34,946 bases of DNA from Alkalihalobacterium elongatum (GCF_019024285.1 NZ_WMKZ01000039.1:1-34946), one strand, 5' to 3'. Numbered from the stretch's first letter, positions 23,918 to 33,321 are shown. A program made the numbers and translations. The notes: generated by a model from the sequence alone, not told the origin.

Positions 23918-24501
23918 TGCTCACCCCTCCTCAATCCGTCAACATCATTAGCCAATGTATATCCTTGACCGTAATTAATACTCCATTCCCAAAAGTTTTT
24001 TTTTGTAGGAAATAATTGTGAAAGAAGTAAGCGAATAGGGCCACCGTGGCTTACGATTATCACATGTTGGAATTGTTGGTCAACAGCATCGTTTATTAAC
24101 TTCTCCCAACTCTTCATAACTCTAGTTTGAAAATAAGAAAATGTCTCACCTTTAGGAGGTTTCGTCTGATTAACATTATCTAGCCAACTCCTATATAAAG
24201 GATTTTCTTTTAATTGCTCGTAGGTTTGACCTTCCCAATCACCGAAATTGAATTCTCTCAATCTTACATCCTTTACAATAGGCGTATTAGGATAAAGTAT
24301 TTCAGCTGTAGTTACACACCTTATCAAATCACTAGAAATGATAACGTCCCCTTTAGGATAACTATACTTTTGCTGTAATGACTGTAGTAGTTTCTTACCT
24401 TTTTCATTAATAGGTATATCCGTCCAACCTAAATATTTCTTTTGCTCATTATAATCAGTTAAACTATGTCGTAAAAGAGTAACAGCCATGCAACGAGCCA
24501 T
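23851..24501 (-). CDS. cobC: Histidine phosphatase, probable alpha-ribazole phosphatase (CobC-like)
   Basis: 216 aa. The phosphoglycerate-mutase-type motif is LLRHSLTDYN (catalytic His, with S in place of the usual G after RH), followed by DIPINEKG, and the second catalytic His is in VSHGGPIRLL. Family context (between cobS and a cobU-like gene) points to removal of the 5'-phosphate of alpha-ribazole phosphate or of adenosylcobalamin phosphate in the last step of nucleotide-loop assembly. It overlaps both neighbours, and the start has a GGGGGAGAGGG site. Broad-specificity phosphatase activity cannot be excluded from sequence. Confidence 0.85.
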   Translation of the reverse strand: MARCMAVTLLRHSLTDYNEQKKYLGWTDIPINEKGKKLLQSLQQKYSYPKGDVIISSDLIRCVTTAEILYPNTPIVKDVRLREFNFGDWEGQTYEQLKENPLYRSWLDNVNQTKPPKGETFSYFQTRVMKSWEKLINDAVDQQFQHVIIVSHGGPIRLLLSQLFPTKKNFWEWSINYGQGYTLANDVDGLRRGEQWNLLQEAPFMAKEAGYIRIIK

Positions 24502-25265
24502 AGAATGCCCTCTCCCCCTTCAACCAATGTACCTAATGTATCTCCCGTAATTCCTCCAAACTGTTTATTAAAAAAAGAAAAACTTACTATTAGAATAATA
24601 ATTGATATTACCTTTAATATTATTGCAGCTATAAAGAAATCTGGTAAAACAATATAGACACAGAGTAGGATAAGTGGCCCCCAAATAAGAAAACTAAACT
24701 TTGTTCGTGGAATTACGCTCTGTTGAACAGAATATGCCATCCCCTCTTTTCTAGCTGGATTTCCTATTAGCAAAGAACTCCCCAACATCCACCTAGAAAA
24801 AAATGGAATTATAAAAAAATAAAACCAATACTGTTCGGTAATTTCTAATACTTGAAAAATAAAAATATACTTTCCAGCAAGTAAAAAGAATAAAGATAGA
24901 ACAGCAAAAGCTCCGACTCGGGAATCTTTCATAATCTCAAGTTTTCGATCTTTTTCCTGTCTTGAAAAAAATCCGTCACTCACATCCATCCAACCATCAA
25001 GATGAAGACCTCCAGTTAAGGAAACAATACATAATAATAGAAATAGACTACTAACAGCTGTTGGGAGTGAGAGCCATTCAACAAATAATAATGATATGCC
25101 CATAGTAATACTACCAACAATTAGACCAATAAATGGGTATAAGGCAACAGATATAGAAGCTGTTTGCTTTGTCCAAGGAACTTCTTTTCTAATAGGTATA
25201 GTTGTTAACAACTGTAATGCCAAAATGAGACCGTCGAACATACTACTTTTACGATTGCTGTCCAT
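24459..25265 (-). CDS. cobS: Adenosylcobinamide-GDP ribazoletransferase (cobalamin synthase)
   Basis: 268 aa from the ATG at 25265; a TTG at 25283 also lies in frame. It is a membrane protein with about six or seven helices. CobS signatures are LQLLTTIPI, LYPFIGLIVG, GGLHLDGWMDVSDGFFS (the aspartates that bind Mg and the substrate), MKDSRVGAFAV and GGITGDTLGT near the C-terminus. It joins adenosylcobinamide-GDP to alpha-ribazole or its phosphate. The gene overlaps the 3' end of cobQ by 17 bp and the 5' end of cobC by 43 bp. Confidence 0.95.
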   Translation of the reverse strand: MDSNRKSSMFDGLILALQLLTTIPIRKEVPWTKQTASISVALYPFIGLIVGSITMGISLLFVEWLSLPTAVSSLFLLLCIVSLTGGLHLDGWMDVSDGFFSRQEKDRKLEIMKDSRVGAFAVLSLFFLLAGKYIFIFQVLEITEQYWFYFFIIPFFSRWMLGSSLLIGNPARKEGMAYSVQQSVIPRTKFSFLIWGPLILLCVYIVLPDFFIAAIILKVISIIILIVSFSFFNKQFGGITGDTLGTLVEGGEGILWLVAWLLLFYDIV

Positions 25266-26772
25266 TGCCCTTCCAACTTTCAATTACATCGAGGATATAG
25301 TCGATATCAAGATATGTTTCTACATGGTCAGCCAACTTTTCATAACCTTGATCTCTAACTTCCGCTAAATTAAGCACTGCACATTGTTGCATTCCTCGAT
25401 CTTTTCTTATTCGATTTAACCAAGAAGCACGCCATTCATCATTATGGAACAAATGATGTAAATAAGTACCTATTACTTTTCCCTCATGTAGACAAACACC
25501 TTCTGGTCGGTTTTCAATCATTAGAAAAGGTTCAACATCTTCTGCCGTAGTCAATGTTCTCCCCAGATGAATTTCAAACCCTGAAATCTTCTTACTACAA
25601 TTCCACCGTTCGGACCCAAGTTTTCCTTCTGAACGTATCGTCAATTTTTTTTCATTAAAATAAGTCTTAAGAGGTGCTATATTAAGACCTTTCATCTTAT
25701 TACCAACAAGGTCAGTATCCGTACCTGCTTCATCAATCAACAGCTCTCCAAGCATTTGATACCCGCCACAAAGTCCAACAAGCGTTCCTCCAGCTTCTAC
25801 ATACTTCTGCAGGATGATATCAAGACCGTTATCTTTAAGATACTTCAAGTCATGAAATGTACTTTTGGTCCCTGGAATAATAACGGCATCAGGATTTCCA
25901 AACTCTGTTTTGTTTTTTACAAAACGTAAGTAAACATCCTTTTCAGCTGCAAGTGGTTCTAGGTCGGTATAGTTTGAAACATACGGTAAAGTGATAATAG
26001 CTATGTCTAAACCGTTATCACCTTTTTTACCTTCTTTAATTAGGCTATTTTGAATTGAAAGGGAATCTTCTCCTTCGATTGAAATGTGATCATAATAAGG
26101 AATGACACCAACAACTTTAACCCCTGTGTATGCTTCGATCCATGAAACACCGTCCGTAAATAGACTACTATCACCACGAAACTTATTAATAATAATTCCT
26201 TTAACACGCTTTCTATCTTCATTAGATAGTAGCTGAAGCGTACCAACAACACTAGCAAACACACCGCCTCTTTCAATATCAGCAATTAAAATAACTGGAA
26301 CATCTGCTACTTGTGCCACCTTCATATTTACAAGCTCACGATCATTTAGATTAACCTCGACAGGACTGCCTGCTCCTTCAATTACTACATATTCATGTCT
26401 TTTTGCAAGCTCTGTTAATGCTTTTTTAATCGCTTCAATTCCCTTTTTGTAAAAGTGTTCGCGGTAGCTTCGTCCTGAATAAGTTGAGTACACTTCTCCG
26501 AACAGAACAACTTCAGAATCCATCGTGCTACGCGGTTTTAGTAAAATTGGATTCATATAAACATTGGCTTCCGTTTTAGCAGCTTCTGCTTGTACTCCTT
26601 GCGCTCTACCAATTTCTTTCCCATCAACAGTAACATAAGAGTTATTAGACATGTTCTGCGATTTAAATGGAGTCACTTTTCTATTCTTACGAGCAAGTAT
26701 TCGACACAGCGCAGTGACTAGAACACTTTTACCAACGTCTGAACCTGTTCCTTGGAGCATAATTCCCTTCAT
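25249..26772 (-). CDS. cobQ: Cobyric acid synthase (CobQ/CbiP)
   Basis: 507 aa from the ATG at 26772, which overlaps the cobU stop as ATGA. The N-terminal ATP-binding domain has the P-loop GTGSDVGKS and the SQNMSNNS block. The C-terminal glutamine amidotransferase domain has the nucleophile Cys in LVGLCGGYQMLG and a triad histidine in GTYLHHLF. It adds four amide groups to adenosylcobyrinic acid a,c-diamide to give adenosylcobyric acid. Its presence in a salvage operon is notable because corrin-ring and CbiA genes are missing from the window. The sequence is complete, so it should be active. Confidence 0.95.
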   Translation of the reverse strand: MKGIMLQGTGSDVGKSVLVTALCRILARKNRKVTPFKSQNMSNNSYVTVDGKEIGRAQGVQAEAAKTEANVYMNPILLKPRSTMDSEVVLFGEVYSTYSGRSYREHFYKKGIEAIKKALTELAKRHEYVVIEGAGSPVEVNLNDRELVNMKVAQVADVPVILIADIERGGVFASVVGTLQLLSNEDRKRVKGIIINKFRGDSSLFTDGVSWIEAYTGVKVVGVIPYYDHISIEGEDSLSIQNSLIKEGKKGDNGLDIAIITLPYVSNYTDLEPLAAEKDVYLRFVKNKTEFGNPDAVIIPGTKSTFHDLKYLKDNGLDIILQKYVEAGGTLVGLCGGYQMLGELLIDEAGTDTDLVGNKMKGLNIAPLKTYFNEKKLTIRSEGKLGSERWNCSKKISGFEIHLGRTLTTAEDVEPFLMIENRPEGVCLHEGKVIGTYLHHLFHNDEWRASWLNRIRKDRGMQQCAVLNLAEVRDQGYEKLADHVETYLDIDYILDVIESWKGNGQQS

Positions 26773-27344
26773 CTTACTTCCACATCCTTTTTCAATAGCG
26801 GAATTCCAGCTTCCACTAAGTATGCTTGAGTGCATATGGACACAATTTTCTGATGAATACGCCCCATTAACTTTAAATAAGCAATTGTACTTTTATCATT
26901 GGGTATAATATCATCAAATAATTCATTGGTTACAACAATACACGGAATTGGACTTTGTTGCATCACCATAAAAGTATCTGAAAGACGCTCAAGTAGTTGT
27001 TGTTGAAATAAAGACTCCTTCCATAGCTCTATCCCTTGGTCAATACTACAAAAAAACTCTGCTGTGACCAGACCTGTTAAACAATCTAAAATGACAGCAT
27101 CGCCCTCTTTAAAATGAACCATTAACTTTTCGATATGGGTGCTTTTTTCATGAGTCACATAACGCTTATCCCGCATTTGGCGTTCTTCAATATGCCTATT
27201 AATACGATCATCCATTTCAATATCACTTCGTGTACTCGTTGCAATATAATGAATAACACCGCTTTTCTCCACTTTTCTCTCTGCTACTTGTAAGGCAAAT
27301 GTACTCTTACCGCTTCGCACTCCCCCAGTAATAAAAATGATCAT
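26769..27344 (-). CDS. cobU: Adenosylcobinamide kinase / adenosylcobinamide-phosphate guanylyltransferase
   Basis: 191 aa from the ATG at 27344, with the ribosome site GGAAGGTGG 8 nt away; the GTG at 27356 lies inside that site. The P-loop is FITGGVRSGKSTFA, followed by VHYIATST, a DxRxxRHIEERQMRD region with the histidine that becomes guanylylated, DCLTGLVT (Walker B-like) and VTNELFDDIIPNDKSTIAYLKLMGRIHQ. It phosphorylates adenosylcobinamide and then transfers GMP. It overlaps cobD (TAATG) and cobQ (ATGA). Confidence 0.94.
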   Translation of the reverse strand: MIIFITGGVRSGKSTFALQVAERKVEKSGVIHYIATSTRSDIEMDDRINRHIEERQMRDKRYVTHEKSTHIEKLMVHFKEGDAVILDCLTGLVTAEFFCSIDQGIELWKESLFQQQLLERLSDTFMVMQQSPIPCIVVTNELFDDIIPNDKSTIAYLKLMGRIHQKIVSICTQAYLVEAGIPLLKKDVEVR

Positions 27345-28420
27345 TACTGTATCCACCTTCCTAACACATTTAACAGCATGTCATTTTCAGCGCGCGTCTT
27401 TATAGCTAAACGAATATACTTTCCTTCTAGACCTAAGAAGTTATAAGTGTGCCGAGGTATAATACCATTTTCAATCATAAAAATAATTAGCGGTTTTAAA
27501 TCTTCGTTTGACCCCTTGGGTTTTAATAGATAAAAGTTTACAACAGATGGTGACACTTCATAGCCTACCTGGGTTAAAACATGAAACAACCATTCTCTTT
27601 CTGACCTAATAAAGGTCCTCGTCCTAATGACGTGCTGTTCGTCACTTATACACTCAAGTCCAACTTGTTGCGCAATACCATTGACACTCCATGGTTGCTG
27701 AAATTTTTTAAGTTTATTAACTACCTCATCATTTGAAATTAAGTAACCTAATCTAAGCGATGGGATCGCGTACATTTTCGTTAATGACCTTAATACAATA
27801 ATATTTTGAAGATCATTTATGTAAGGGAGAATACTTACTTCCTTATCACTAAAGTCATAAAAGGCTTCATCAATAACGACAGTTACATCCTTTTCTTTTG
27901 CCCTCTGTATTAACTTGAGTAGAATAGCCTGATCTAGCATCGTACCCGTAGGATTATTTGGCTGGCACAAGAACATAGCATCAACATCTTTTATTGCTTC
28001 TAACAGACCTTCCAAATTAACATGCCAGTTTTCATCGTGAAATAGTTGAAACCTTATAACTTCACATTCATAGGCAACACAAGCCTCTCGATATTCTGAA
28101 AACGTCGGTTCTACGACAAGTATTTTCTTTTTACGAAAATAGTTTGCAATTAATAAAATAAGTTCAGCTGCACCATTACCAATTAATAACTGATCTTTAG
28201 ATATGTTATTTTGCAAAGCTAACTTTTCTCGTAATTTAGAGGCATAAGGATCAGGATACGAATGAATGGTTCGGCCATAACCCTCCCATTTTTGTAGGAC
28301 AGCTTTAGGCACACCTAATGGATTTACGTTTTCGCTAAAGTCAATCGAATTTTCTTTCAATTGTAAACCTAGCGCATTTACAAAGTATTGTGGGTTTGCA
28401 CCATGATTAGGTAAAACCAT
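27344..28420 (-). CDS. cobD: L-threonine-O-3-phosphate decarboxylase (CobD)
   Basis: 358 aa from the ATG at 28420, with a GGAGG site. A PLP-dependent aminotransferase fold is shown by NHGANP at the N-terminus, DFSENVNPLG, GNGAAELI, CQPNNPTG, VVIDEAFYDF and the PLP lysine in RSLTKMYAIPSLRLGY. CobD makes (R)-1-amino-2-propanol phosphate, which CbiB attaches to the corrin ring. The histidinol-phosphate aminotransferase HisC is the close relative, but the position between cbiB and cobU settles the call. Confidence 0.93.
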   Translation of the reverse strand: MVLPNHGANPQYFVNALGLQLKENSIDFSENVNPLGVPKAVLQKWEGYGRTIHSYPDPYASKLREKLALQNNISKDQLLIGNGAAELILLIANYFRKKKILVVEPTFSEYREACVAYECEVIRFQLFHDENWHVNLEGLLEAIKDVDAMFLCQPNNPTGTMLDQAILLKLIQRAKEKDVTVVIDEAFYDFSDKEVSILPYINDLQNIIVLRSLTKMYAIPSLRLGYLISNDEVVNKLKKFQQPWSVNGIAQQVGLECISDEQHVIRTRTFIRSEREWLFHVLTQVGYEVSPSVVNFYLLKPKGSNEDLKPLIIFMIENGIIPRHTYNFLGLEGKYIRLAIKTRAENDMLLNVLGRWIQ

Positions 28421-29373
28421 AATAAAATACCTCCAATCAACCAAAGCGTTAACACAAAAGAAACAACGGTATTATGCATGATTTGAATCGCTTGCTTTAT
28501 ATGTAAAGAGGAAATTGGCATAGTTGGAATACCCATTTTTGCACGATTAGACATAACACCTTTATATTGATTTTGTCCACCTAGTTGTATCCCTAGCAAA
28601 CTAGCAACAGCGGCTTCACCCCACCCACTGTTTGGACTTGGATGTTTTTTCGCATCTGTCCATAATATTCGAAAACATTTCGATTTTTTCTGACTTGCGA
28701 AGCTACGACTACACAAAATCATAAGTATACCAGTTAACCTACTCGGAATATAGTTTAATACATCATCGAACTTGGCTGACGCCCATCCAAAATCAATATA
28801 CTTTTCATTTTTATAACCAACCATTGAATCACACGTATTTACAGCCCTATAAAGCATCGCAAGTGGTGCTCCACCTATTAGGGCAAAGAAAAGTGGCGCA
28901 GTTACTCCATCACTAGTATTTTCAGCTACGGTTTCAACGGTTCCACGAATGATTTCAGACTCAGAAAGACTTTCAGTATCTCTTCCAACAATATAAGATA
29001 ACTTTAATCGCGCTTCTTGAATATTACCTGCCTCTAAAGGTTTAAATACTTCTTCCGCTGCCTCTTTTAAGCTACGCTGAGCAATTGCAAATGAAATGAT
29101 AATCGCTTCAACGATGACACCAACAAAAGGATGAATGAAATAGGCTAGGATAATTAGAACAACTGTAGTAAGAAATACTCCTATAACAATAGTTTGTAAA
29201 AAGAAAAAACCCTTTACTCTTTTCTTTTTCCCACCGTTTAGCTTTCTTTCAAAAAAAGAGATCATCTTCCCTATTCCGACGACTGGGTGTGGAATATTTC
29301 GAGGATCTCCTATTATTCGATCAATCACTACAGCTAAGGAAAGTGCAATCAAATTGTAAATAACAAAGCTCAT
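28378..29373 (-). CDS. cbiB: Adenosylcobinamide-phosphate synthase (CbiB)
   Basis: 331 aa integral membrane protein with about six hydrophobic helices. Signatures: IDRIIGDPRNIPHPVVGIGKMI, YIVGRDTESLSESEIIRGTVETVAENTSDGVTAPLFFALIGGAPLAMLYRAVNTCDSMVGYKNEKY and DAKKHPSPNSGWGEAAVA. It condenses adenosylcobyric acid with aminopropanol phosphate made by CobD. It begins in an ATGA overlap with btuD-cbiZ and overlaps cobD by 43 bp. Confidence 0.95.
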   Translation of the reverse strand: MSFVIYNLIALSLAVVIDRIIGDPRNIPHPVVGIGKMISFFERKLNGGKKKRVKGFFFLQTIVIGVFLTTVVLIILAYFIHPFVGVIVEAIIISFAIAQRSLKEAAEEVFKPLEAGNIQEARLKLSYIVGRDTESLSESEIIRGTVETVAENTSDGVTAPLFFALIGGAPLAMLYRAVNTCDSMVGYKNEKYIDFGWASAKFDDVLNYIPSRLTGILMILCSRSFASQKKSKCFRILWTDAKKHPSPNSGWGEAAVASLLGIQLGGQNQYKGVMSNRAKMGIPTMPISSLHIKQAIQIMHNTVVSFVLTLWLIGGILLWFYLIMVQTHNTL

Positions 29374-30845
29374 TGAACTCTCCTTCTTTCTTTGTTCCTT
29401 TTTACGGCCTCATATGTCGCTTCATGCACCGCTCTTGCAATTGTCTTTCCTAATGACGTAATTGTTCCTGCATAAGGCTGTTCATTTCCTGTTTGTGAAG
29501 CAGCAACCATAATACTGTCAGTAGAGGTTCCAGTAGCAAGAGTATCTGTTTGAGGATCTTTAATATTCTGATCAAATAGTGCTTTTGCTTTGGCTTCCGT
29601 TGAAGTCATCACGGCCTGAACGAAAGCAGCATCAGATAAATGACCTTCTATAAATATCCACGTATTAATTGTTCCAACTGTTTGCAAAGCATTCTTTTGC
29701 AAATACGCCATTGAGGCATCTACTGCATTTGAAACACCAGCAGTTACAACAACGAAAACAGTGAATTCATCTGTCGAATACGTTTTAAAAGAGCCATCCT
29801 CTAAAATGGCAGCGGTCATCATTCCTACAGCACCTTCATAATCAATTCCGAGATTACTCAAATATTGTTTGTACTCACTTTCAGCACAATCACAGTTATA
29901 ATCTTTATGAACATGACGGTTTATAAATGTTGAGTTCCAGCCAAACCCTGCACCAATGACAGCTGAAGAGTAGGTTTTAAGTGGAATAGGACTCGAAATG
30001 TTTATATATTCTCGGTTTCTTTCAATTTTTAATCGATTTATGAGCGACCGCTCGGTTGATAAACATTGCTTGGGCTGAAGTGTAATAAGTGGACTAGGAA
30101 CAGATGGATGTTCTCTTCTACCCACTTTAGCTTTATACACTTCTTGTAACCTTTTTTCATTCATAACATGTGCTGGACGGTCAAGTGCGCTAACTCTTCC
30201 CTCATCAAGAAGTAATATACGATCACAATACAAACTTGCCATATTTAAATCATGTAAAATCGCAATAACCGTTAAACCTTTTTCCTTTGACCACTGTTTC
30301 AATGAGTCTAGCAAACTCATTTGGTACGAGATGTCGAGGTGATTAGTAGGTTCATCTAGAAGTAGTATTTTTGGTTCTTGTGCTAGAGCACGTGCCAGCA
30401 TGACACGCTGCCGTTCACCACCGCTTAAAGAATGCAAAGGAATATCTTTAAATCGATAAATTCCTGTTAATTCCATCGCCTCATCGACAATTTGTTTGTC
30501 TTTCTTATTTCCAACTTGAAACCACCCTTTTTGATGCGGGTAACGTCCTAACTGCACAACCTCTTCAACCGTGTAGGAAAAAGATGTATCTGATTGTTGA
30601 GGTAATACTGCCATCTGTCTAGCTAATTCTTTTGAGGCATATGCTAATATATTTTTATCCTCAAGAATGATTTCCCCTGATTGTGTAGAAATCAGCCCAC
30701 TAACCATCTTTAATAATGTCGTTTTCCCACTACCGTTTGGGCCAAGGACACCAAAGATTTCTCCTTTGGAAACAGAGAATGAAACGTCTTTAATTATATT
30801 GACATTTCCATATCCTCCACTAATGTCGTTTACTTGTAACATCAT
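29370..30845 (-). CDS. btuD: BtuD-CbiZ fusion: cobalamin ABC ATPase with adenosylcobinamide amidohydrolase domain
   Basis: 491 aa. Residues ~1-255 are an ABC ATPase of the FecE/BtuD group: Walker A GPNGSGKTT, Q-loop LPQQSD, signature LSGGERQRVMLARALAQEP, Walker B LLLDEPTNHLD and switch His in ILHDLN. Residues ~275-490 are a CbiZ domain (SSAVIGAGFGWNSTFINRHV, NCDCAE, GMMTAA, VVTAGVSNAV, GTINTWIFIEG, ATGTSTDSIMVAASQ). CbiZ cuts the amide linking the aminopropanol to the ring, turning imported corrinoids into cobyric acid for remodelling. I recall this fusion from comparative genomics of Bacillus B12 operons, so it is known in type. It begins 25 bp after btuC. Confidence 0.93.
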   Translation of the reverse strand: MMLQVNDISGGYGNVNIIKDVSFSVSKGEIFGVLGPNGSGKTTLLKMVSGLISTQSGEIILEDKNILAYASKELARQMAVLPQQSDTSFSYTVEEVVQLGRYPHQKGWFQVGNKKDKQIVDEAMELTGIYRFKDIPLHSLSGGERQRVMLARALAQEPKILLLDEPTNHLDISYQMSLLDSLKQWSKEKGLTVIAILHDLNMASLYCDRILLLDEGRVSALDRPAHVMNEKRLQEVYKAKVGRREHPSVPSPLITLQPKQCLSTERSLINRLKIERNREYINISSPIPLKTYSSAVIGAGFGWNSTFINRHVHKDYNCDCAESEYKQYLSNLGIDYEGAVGMMTAAILEDGSFKTYSTDEFTVFVVVTAGVSNAVDASMAYLQKNALQTVGTINTWIFIEGHLSDAAFVQAVMTSTEAKAKALFDQNIKDPQTDTLATGTSTDSIMVAASQTGNEQPYAGTITSLGKTIARAVHEATYEAVKRNKERRRVQ

Positions 30846-30870
30846 CGCATTTCACTCCATCCATGAAGTA

Positions 30871-31926
30871 TTATAATCTATGTCGTTGTCTGATTAAGAT
30901 GATAGCAAAGACTGGACCACCGACAAGAGCCGTGATGACTCCAATAGGTAACTCGGTTGGAGCAATTAATGTACGTGCTACTAAATCAGTAAGTACTAGA
31001 AATCCTCCACCAATTAAAACAGATAGCGGTAATAGATGGCGATGATCTGGTCCCCATATTAACCTAGTTAGATGAGGAATAACCAAACCGACAAAACCGA
31101 TCGTCCCAGAGACTGCTACAGCTGATCCAGTTAACAAAGCTGCTCCAAATAAAATCATCATTTTTCGAGCTTGAATATTAACACCGAGATGTTTAGCAGT
31201 TTCTTCTCCAAAAGCTAGTGCATTTAATTCTTTTGCATTAAAAAGTAAAATCAAAAATCCTGCTAAGAAAAACGGAGCAATTAAATAAACATAGCTCCAA
31301 CCTCTCATAGAGACGCTTCCCATTAACCAGCCTATGATTTGTCTTAGCTCTTCTCCTGTTAAGGCAATCATTAAAGAAATAAATGAACCTAAAAAAGAGC
31401 TGAGTATAATACCTACTAATATAACGGTATGTGCAGCCATTGAGCGATTAAGAGCACGCGCAAAAAATATCACTAAAAATAAAGTAAAAAAGCCAGCAAT
31501 AATACTTATAACAGGTAAAGTATAAAAACCTAGAAATGGTAGAGTAATACCAAAAAACATAACTGCCACAGCACCCACTGCAGCACCCGAAGAAACTCCT
31601 AGTGTATAAGGATCGGCTAGTGGATTTTTTAAAAAACCTTGGAAAGCGGCCCCTGCTAATGCAAGGGCTCCTCCAACGAACATTGCTAATAATACTCGCG
31701 GAAAACGGATTTCCATCACAATGTTTATATACATCACATCAATTTCTGTAGCCAAAGGTAGCCCCATCCATTCTTTTCCTAATATTGTAACTACATCAAG
31801 AAAAGGTATAGGTACACTTCCAACTGCAATCCCTATTACTACAGAAAAAAACAAAAATGCTATTGCTGAAATATACCCTACAAGTATATTAGTTTTCGAA
31901 AACATCTGGGTAAATAAATTTGGCAA
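30871..31926 (-). CDS. btuC: Cobalamin ABC transporter permease
   Basis: 351 aa with about ten membrane helices of the FecCD family. Typical stretches are RFPRVLLAMFVGGALALAGAAFQGFLKNPLADPYTLGVSSGAAVGA near the N-terminus and GTIGFVGLVIPHLTRLIWGPDHRHLLPLSVLIGG near the C-terminus, which includes the coupling-helix region for BtuD. The start is either TTG at 31926 or ATG at 31905; neither has a strong ribosome site, so it may depend on coupling to btuF, whose 3' end it overlaps. Confidence 0.92.
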   Translation of the reverse strand: MPNLFTQMFSKTNILVGYISAIAFLFFSVVIGIAVGSVPIPFLDVVTILGKEWMGLPLATEIDVMYINIVMEIRFPRVLLAMFVGGALALAGAAFQGFLKNPLADPYTLGVSSGAAVGAVAVMFFGITLPFLGFYTLPVISIIAGFFTLFLVIFFARALNRSMAAHTVILVGIILSSFLGSFISLMIALTGEELRQIIGWLMGSVSMRGWSYVYLIAPFFLAGFLILLFNAKELNALAFGEETAKHLGVNIQARKMMILFGAALLTGSAVAVSGTIGFVGLVIPHLTRLIWGPDHRHLLPLSVLIGGGFLVLTDLVARTLIAPTELPIGVITALVGGPVFAIILIRQRHRL

Positions 31927-32878
31927 GTTGTTCCATTCCTTCCGCTAGGCGAGGTCCTGAACGTGTTACCGTATCATTTTCTACATCGTAAATTCGATCA
32001 TTAGCAACTGCATTAACATCTTTCCATGCCGATCTACCTTTTACTTCCTCACTAGGGTTTTCAATATAATAGCCATATGTTGTAATGATTACATCTGGAT
32101 TTATACTTACTACATCTTCTTCTGTGAATTGAGGCCAACCTTCTTGATCACCTGTTACATTTGTTGCGTTTAGTAGTTGGAGTAGCTCATTTAAGAATGT
32201 ATCTTTACCAGGTGTATATAAATCAGGTGAGACTTCAACCCATACATTAACACGATCTTCTTCAGGAATTTCTTCTGCCTTTGCTGCCAATTCAGTTATT
32301 TTATTTTGCATATCTTCAATAACATTTGTTGCTTCATTGGTCTTTCCTATTACTTCCCCAATCATCTCAATGCTCTTATAAACATCTTCAAGTTGCTTTG
32401 CATCATTTACAATTACAACTTTTATCCCTGAGTTTCTTAATTGATCTAAGCCATCTGCTGAGCTATGTGCTCCTGAAGCATGAGCTAAAACCACATCTGG
32501 TTGTAGAGAAATAACTTTCTCCACATCGAAATCCATTCCACCTACTGTTTCAATCTCTAATACAGCTTCGGGAAAGTTACACCAATCTGTTCTGCCTACA
32601 ATTTTGTCACCTGCATCAAGTGCAAAAACCGTCTCTGTAATACTAGGAATTAAAGTTACAATCTTTTCAGGCTCTTCTTCTAACGTTACTTCATTTTCAA
32701 ACGCATCAGTAATTGTTATCGGAAAAGCAGCAGCTTCCCCGCTACCAGTCGTTTGCTCTTCTGTTTCTTCAGTCTGTGCTTCATCTGATTGTCGCTCTTC
32801 TTGGTTTTCTGTGCCACATGCTGTTAATAACCCAACAATCAGTAATGCAGCAACTAACCACATATACCATTTTTTCAT
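31889..32878 (-). CDS. btuF: Cobalamin/corrinoid-binding lipoprotein
   Basis: 329 aa from the ATG at 32878 with an AAAAAGGGG site 9 nt away. A lipoprotein signal ends in LLTAC (Cys21), followed by an acidic Gln/Glu/Thr linker (residues ~22-50) and a class III substrate-binding fold (PEKIVTLIPSITETVFALDAGDKIVGRTDWCNFPE, ISLQPDVVLAH, EDVVSINPDVIITTYGYY, NDRIYDV). It is the first gene of the operon, directly after the cobalamin riboswitch, which supports a corrinoid rather than siderophore ligand. Confidence 0.92.
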   Translation of the reverse strand: MKKWYMWLVAALLIVGLLTACGTENQEERQSDEAQTEETEEQTTGSGEAAAFPITITDAFENEVTLEEEPEKIVTLIPSITETVFALDAGDKIVGRTDWCNFPEAVLEIETVGGMDFDVEKVISLQPDVVLAHASGAHSSADGLDQLRNSGIKVVIVNDAKQLEDVYKSIEMIGEVIGKTNEATNVIEDMQNKITELAAKAEEIPEEDRVNVWVEVSPDLYTPGKDTFLNELLQLLNATNVTGDQEGWPQFTEEDVVSINPDVIITTYGYYIENPSEEVKGRSAWKDVNAVANDRIYDVENDTVTRSGPRLAEGMEQLAKFIYPDVFEN

Positions 32879-32950
32879 TTTCTCCAACCCCTTTTTTTGT
32901 ATATATCCTTTTTGTATTCAATGATAGAATTACAGAACGGAAAAGTATGT

Positions 32951-32985
32951 AAAAAAATAAAAGCTCCCCTTCAAAGGAGAGCTTT
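32951..32985 (-). terminator. Riboswitch-controlled terminator before btuF
   Basis: The stem AAAGCTCTCC/GGGGAGCTTT (one mismatch) has a 6-nt loop and is followed by TATTTTTTT on the minus strand. It lies between the aptamer and btuF and serves as the expression platform. Confidence 0.85.
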
Positions 32986-33130
32986 GGTTTCAGTTTAATA
33001 GACCAGCCTTGTGACACTTGGATGCTGAAAACATTCCTTTATGTGTCGTTCTAGTTCGAACAAAGGGTACTCTTTTTCAAGAGTTAGATCTTATCACACT
33101 GCTTACCTTTTCCGCGAAGGCTACACAATA

Positions 33131-33286
33131 CTTTAAGGCAGGTCTCCTGACTCGTACAATGATAACTCTTTACCTTCCCATCATGTATGACAGTGGTTTA
33201 TTAAAGAGTATTAGTACTTACAGTGGCGGGACCGTGTTGGAATTACACCAACTTCCCTTTTCACACCCATATGAGTGACCTTAAAG
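33131..33286 (-). promoter_or_regulatory. Cobalamin riboswitch aptamer
   Basis: The minus strand contains all hallmark blocks in order: AAAAGGGAAGTTGGTG, CGGTCCCGCCACTGTAAG, a CCACTG repeat, TGGGAAGG, and the B12 box GTCAGGAGACCTGCC. A perfect 8-bp P1 stem closes it (CTTTAAGG 33279-33286 with 33131-33138). Binding of adenosylcobalamin should stop transcription at the terminator 32951-32985, thereby shutting off uptake and salvage genes. Confidence 0.95.
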
Positions 33287-33321
33287 CTCATTAACTATTC
33301 GATTCATTGAGATACGACTTA

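Noticed and set aside
33018-33278. Plus-strand open reading frame of 86 codons
   Set aside because: It lies over the cobalamin riboswitch on the other strand, has no ribosome site and no coding-like composition.
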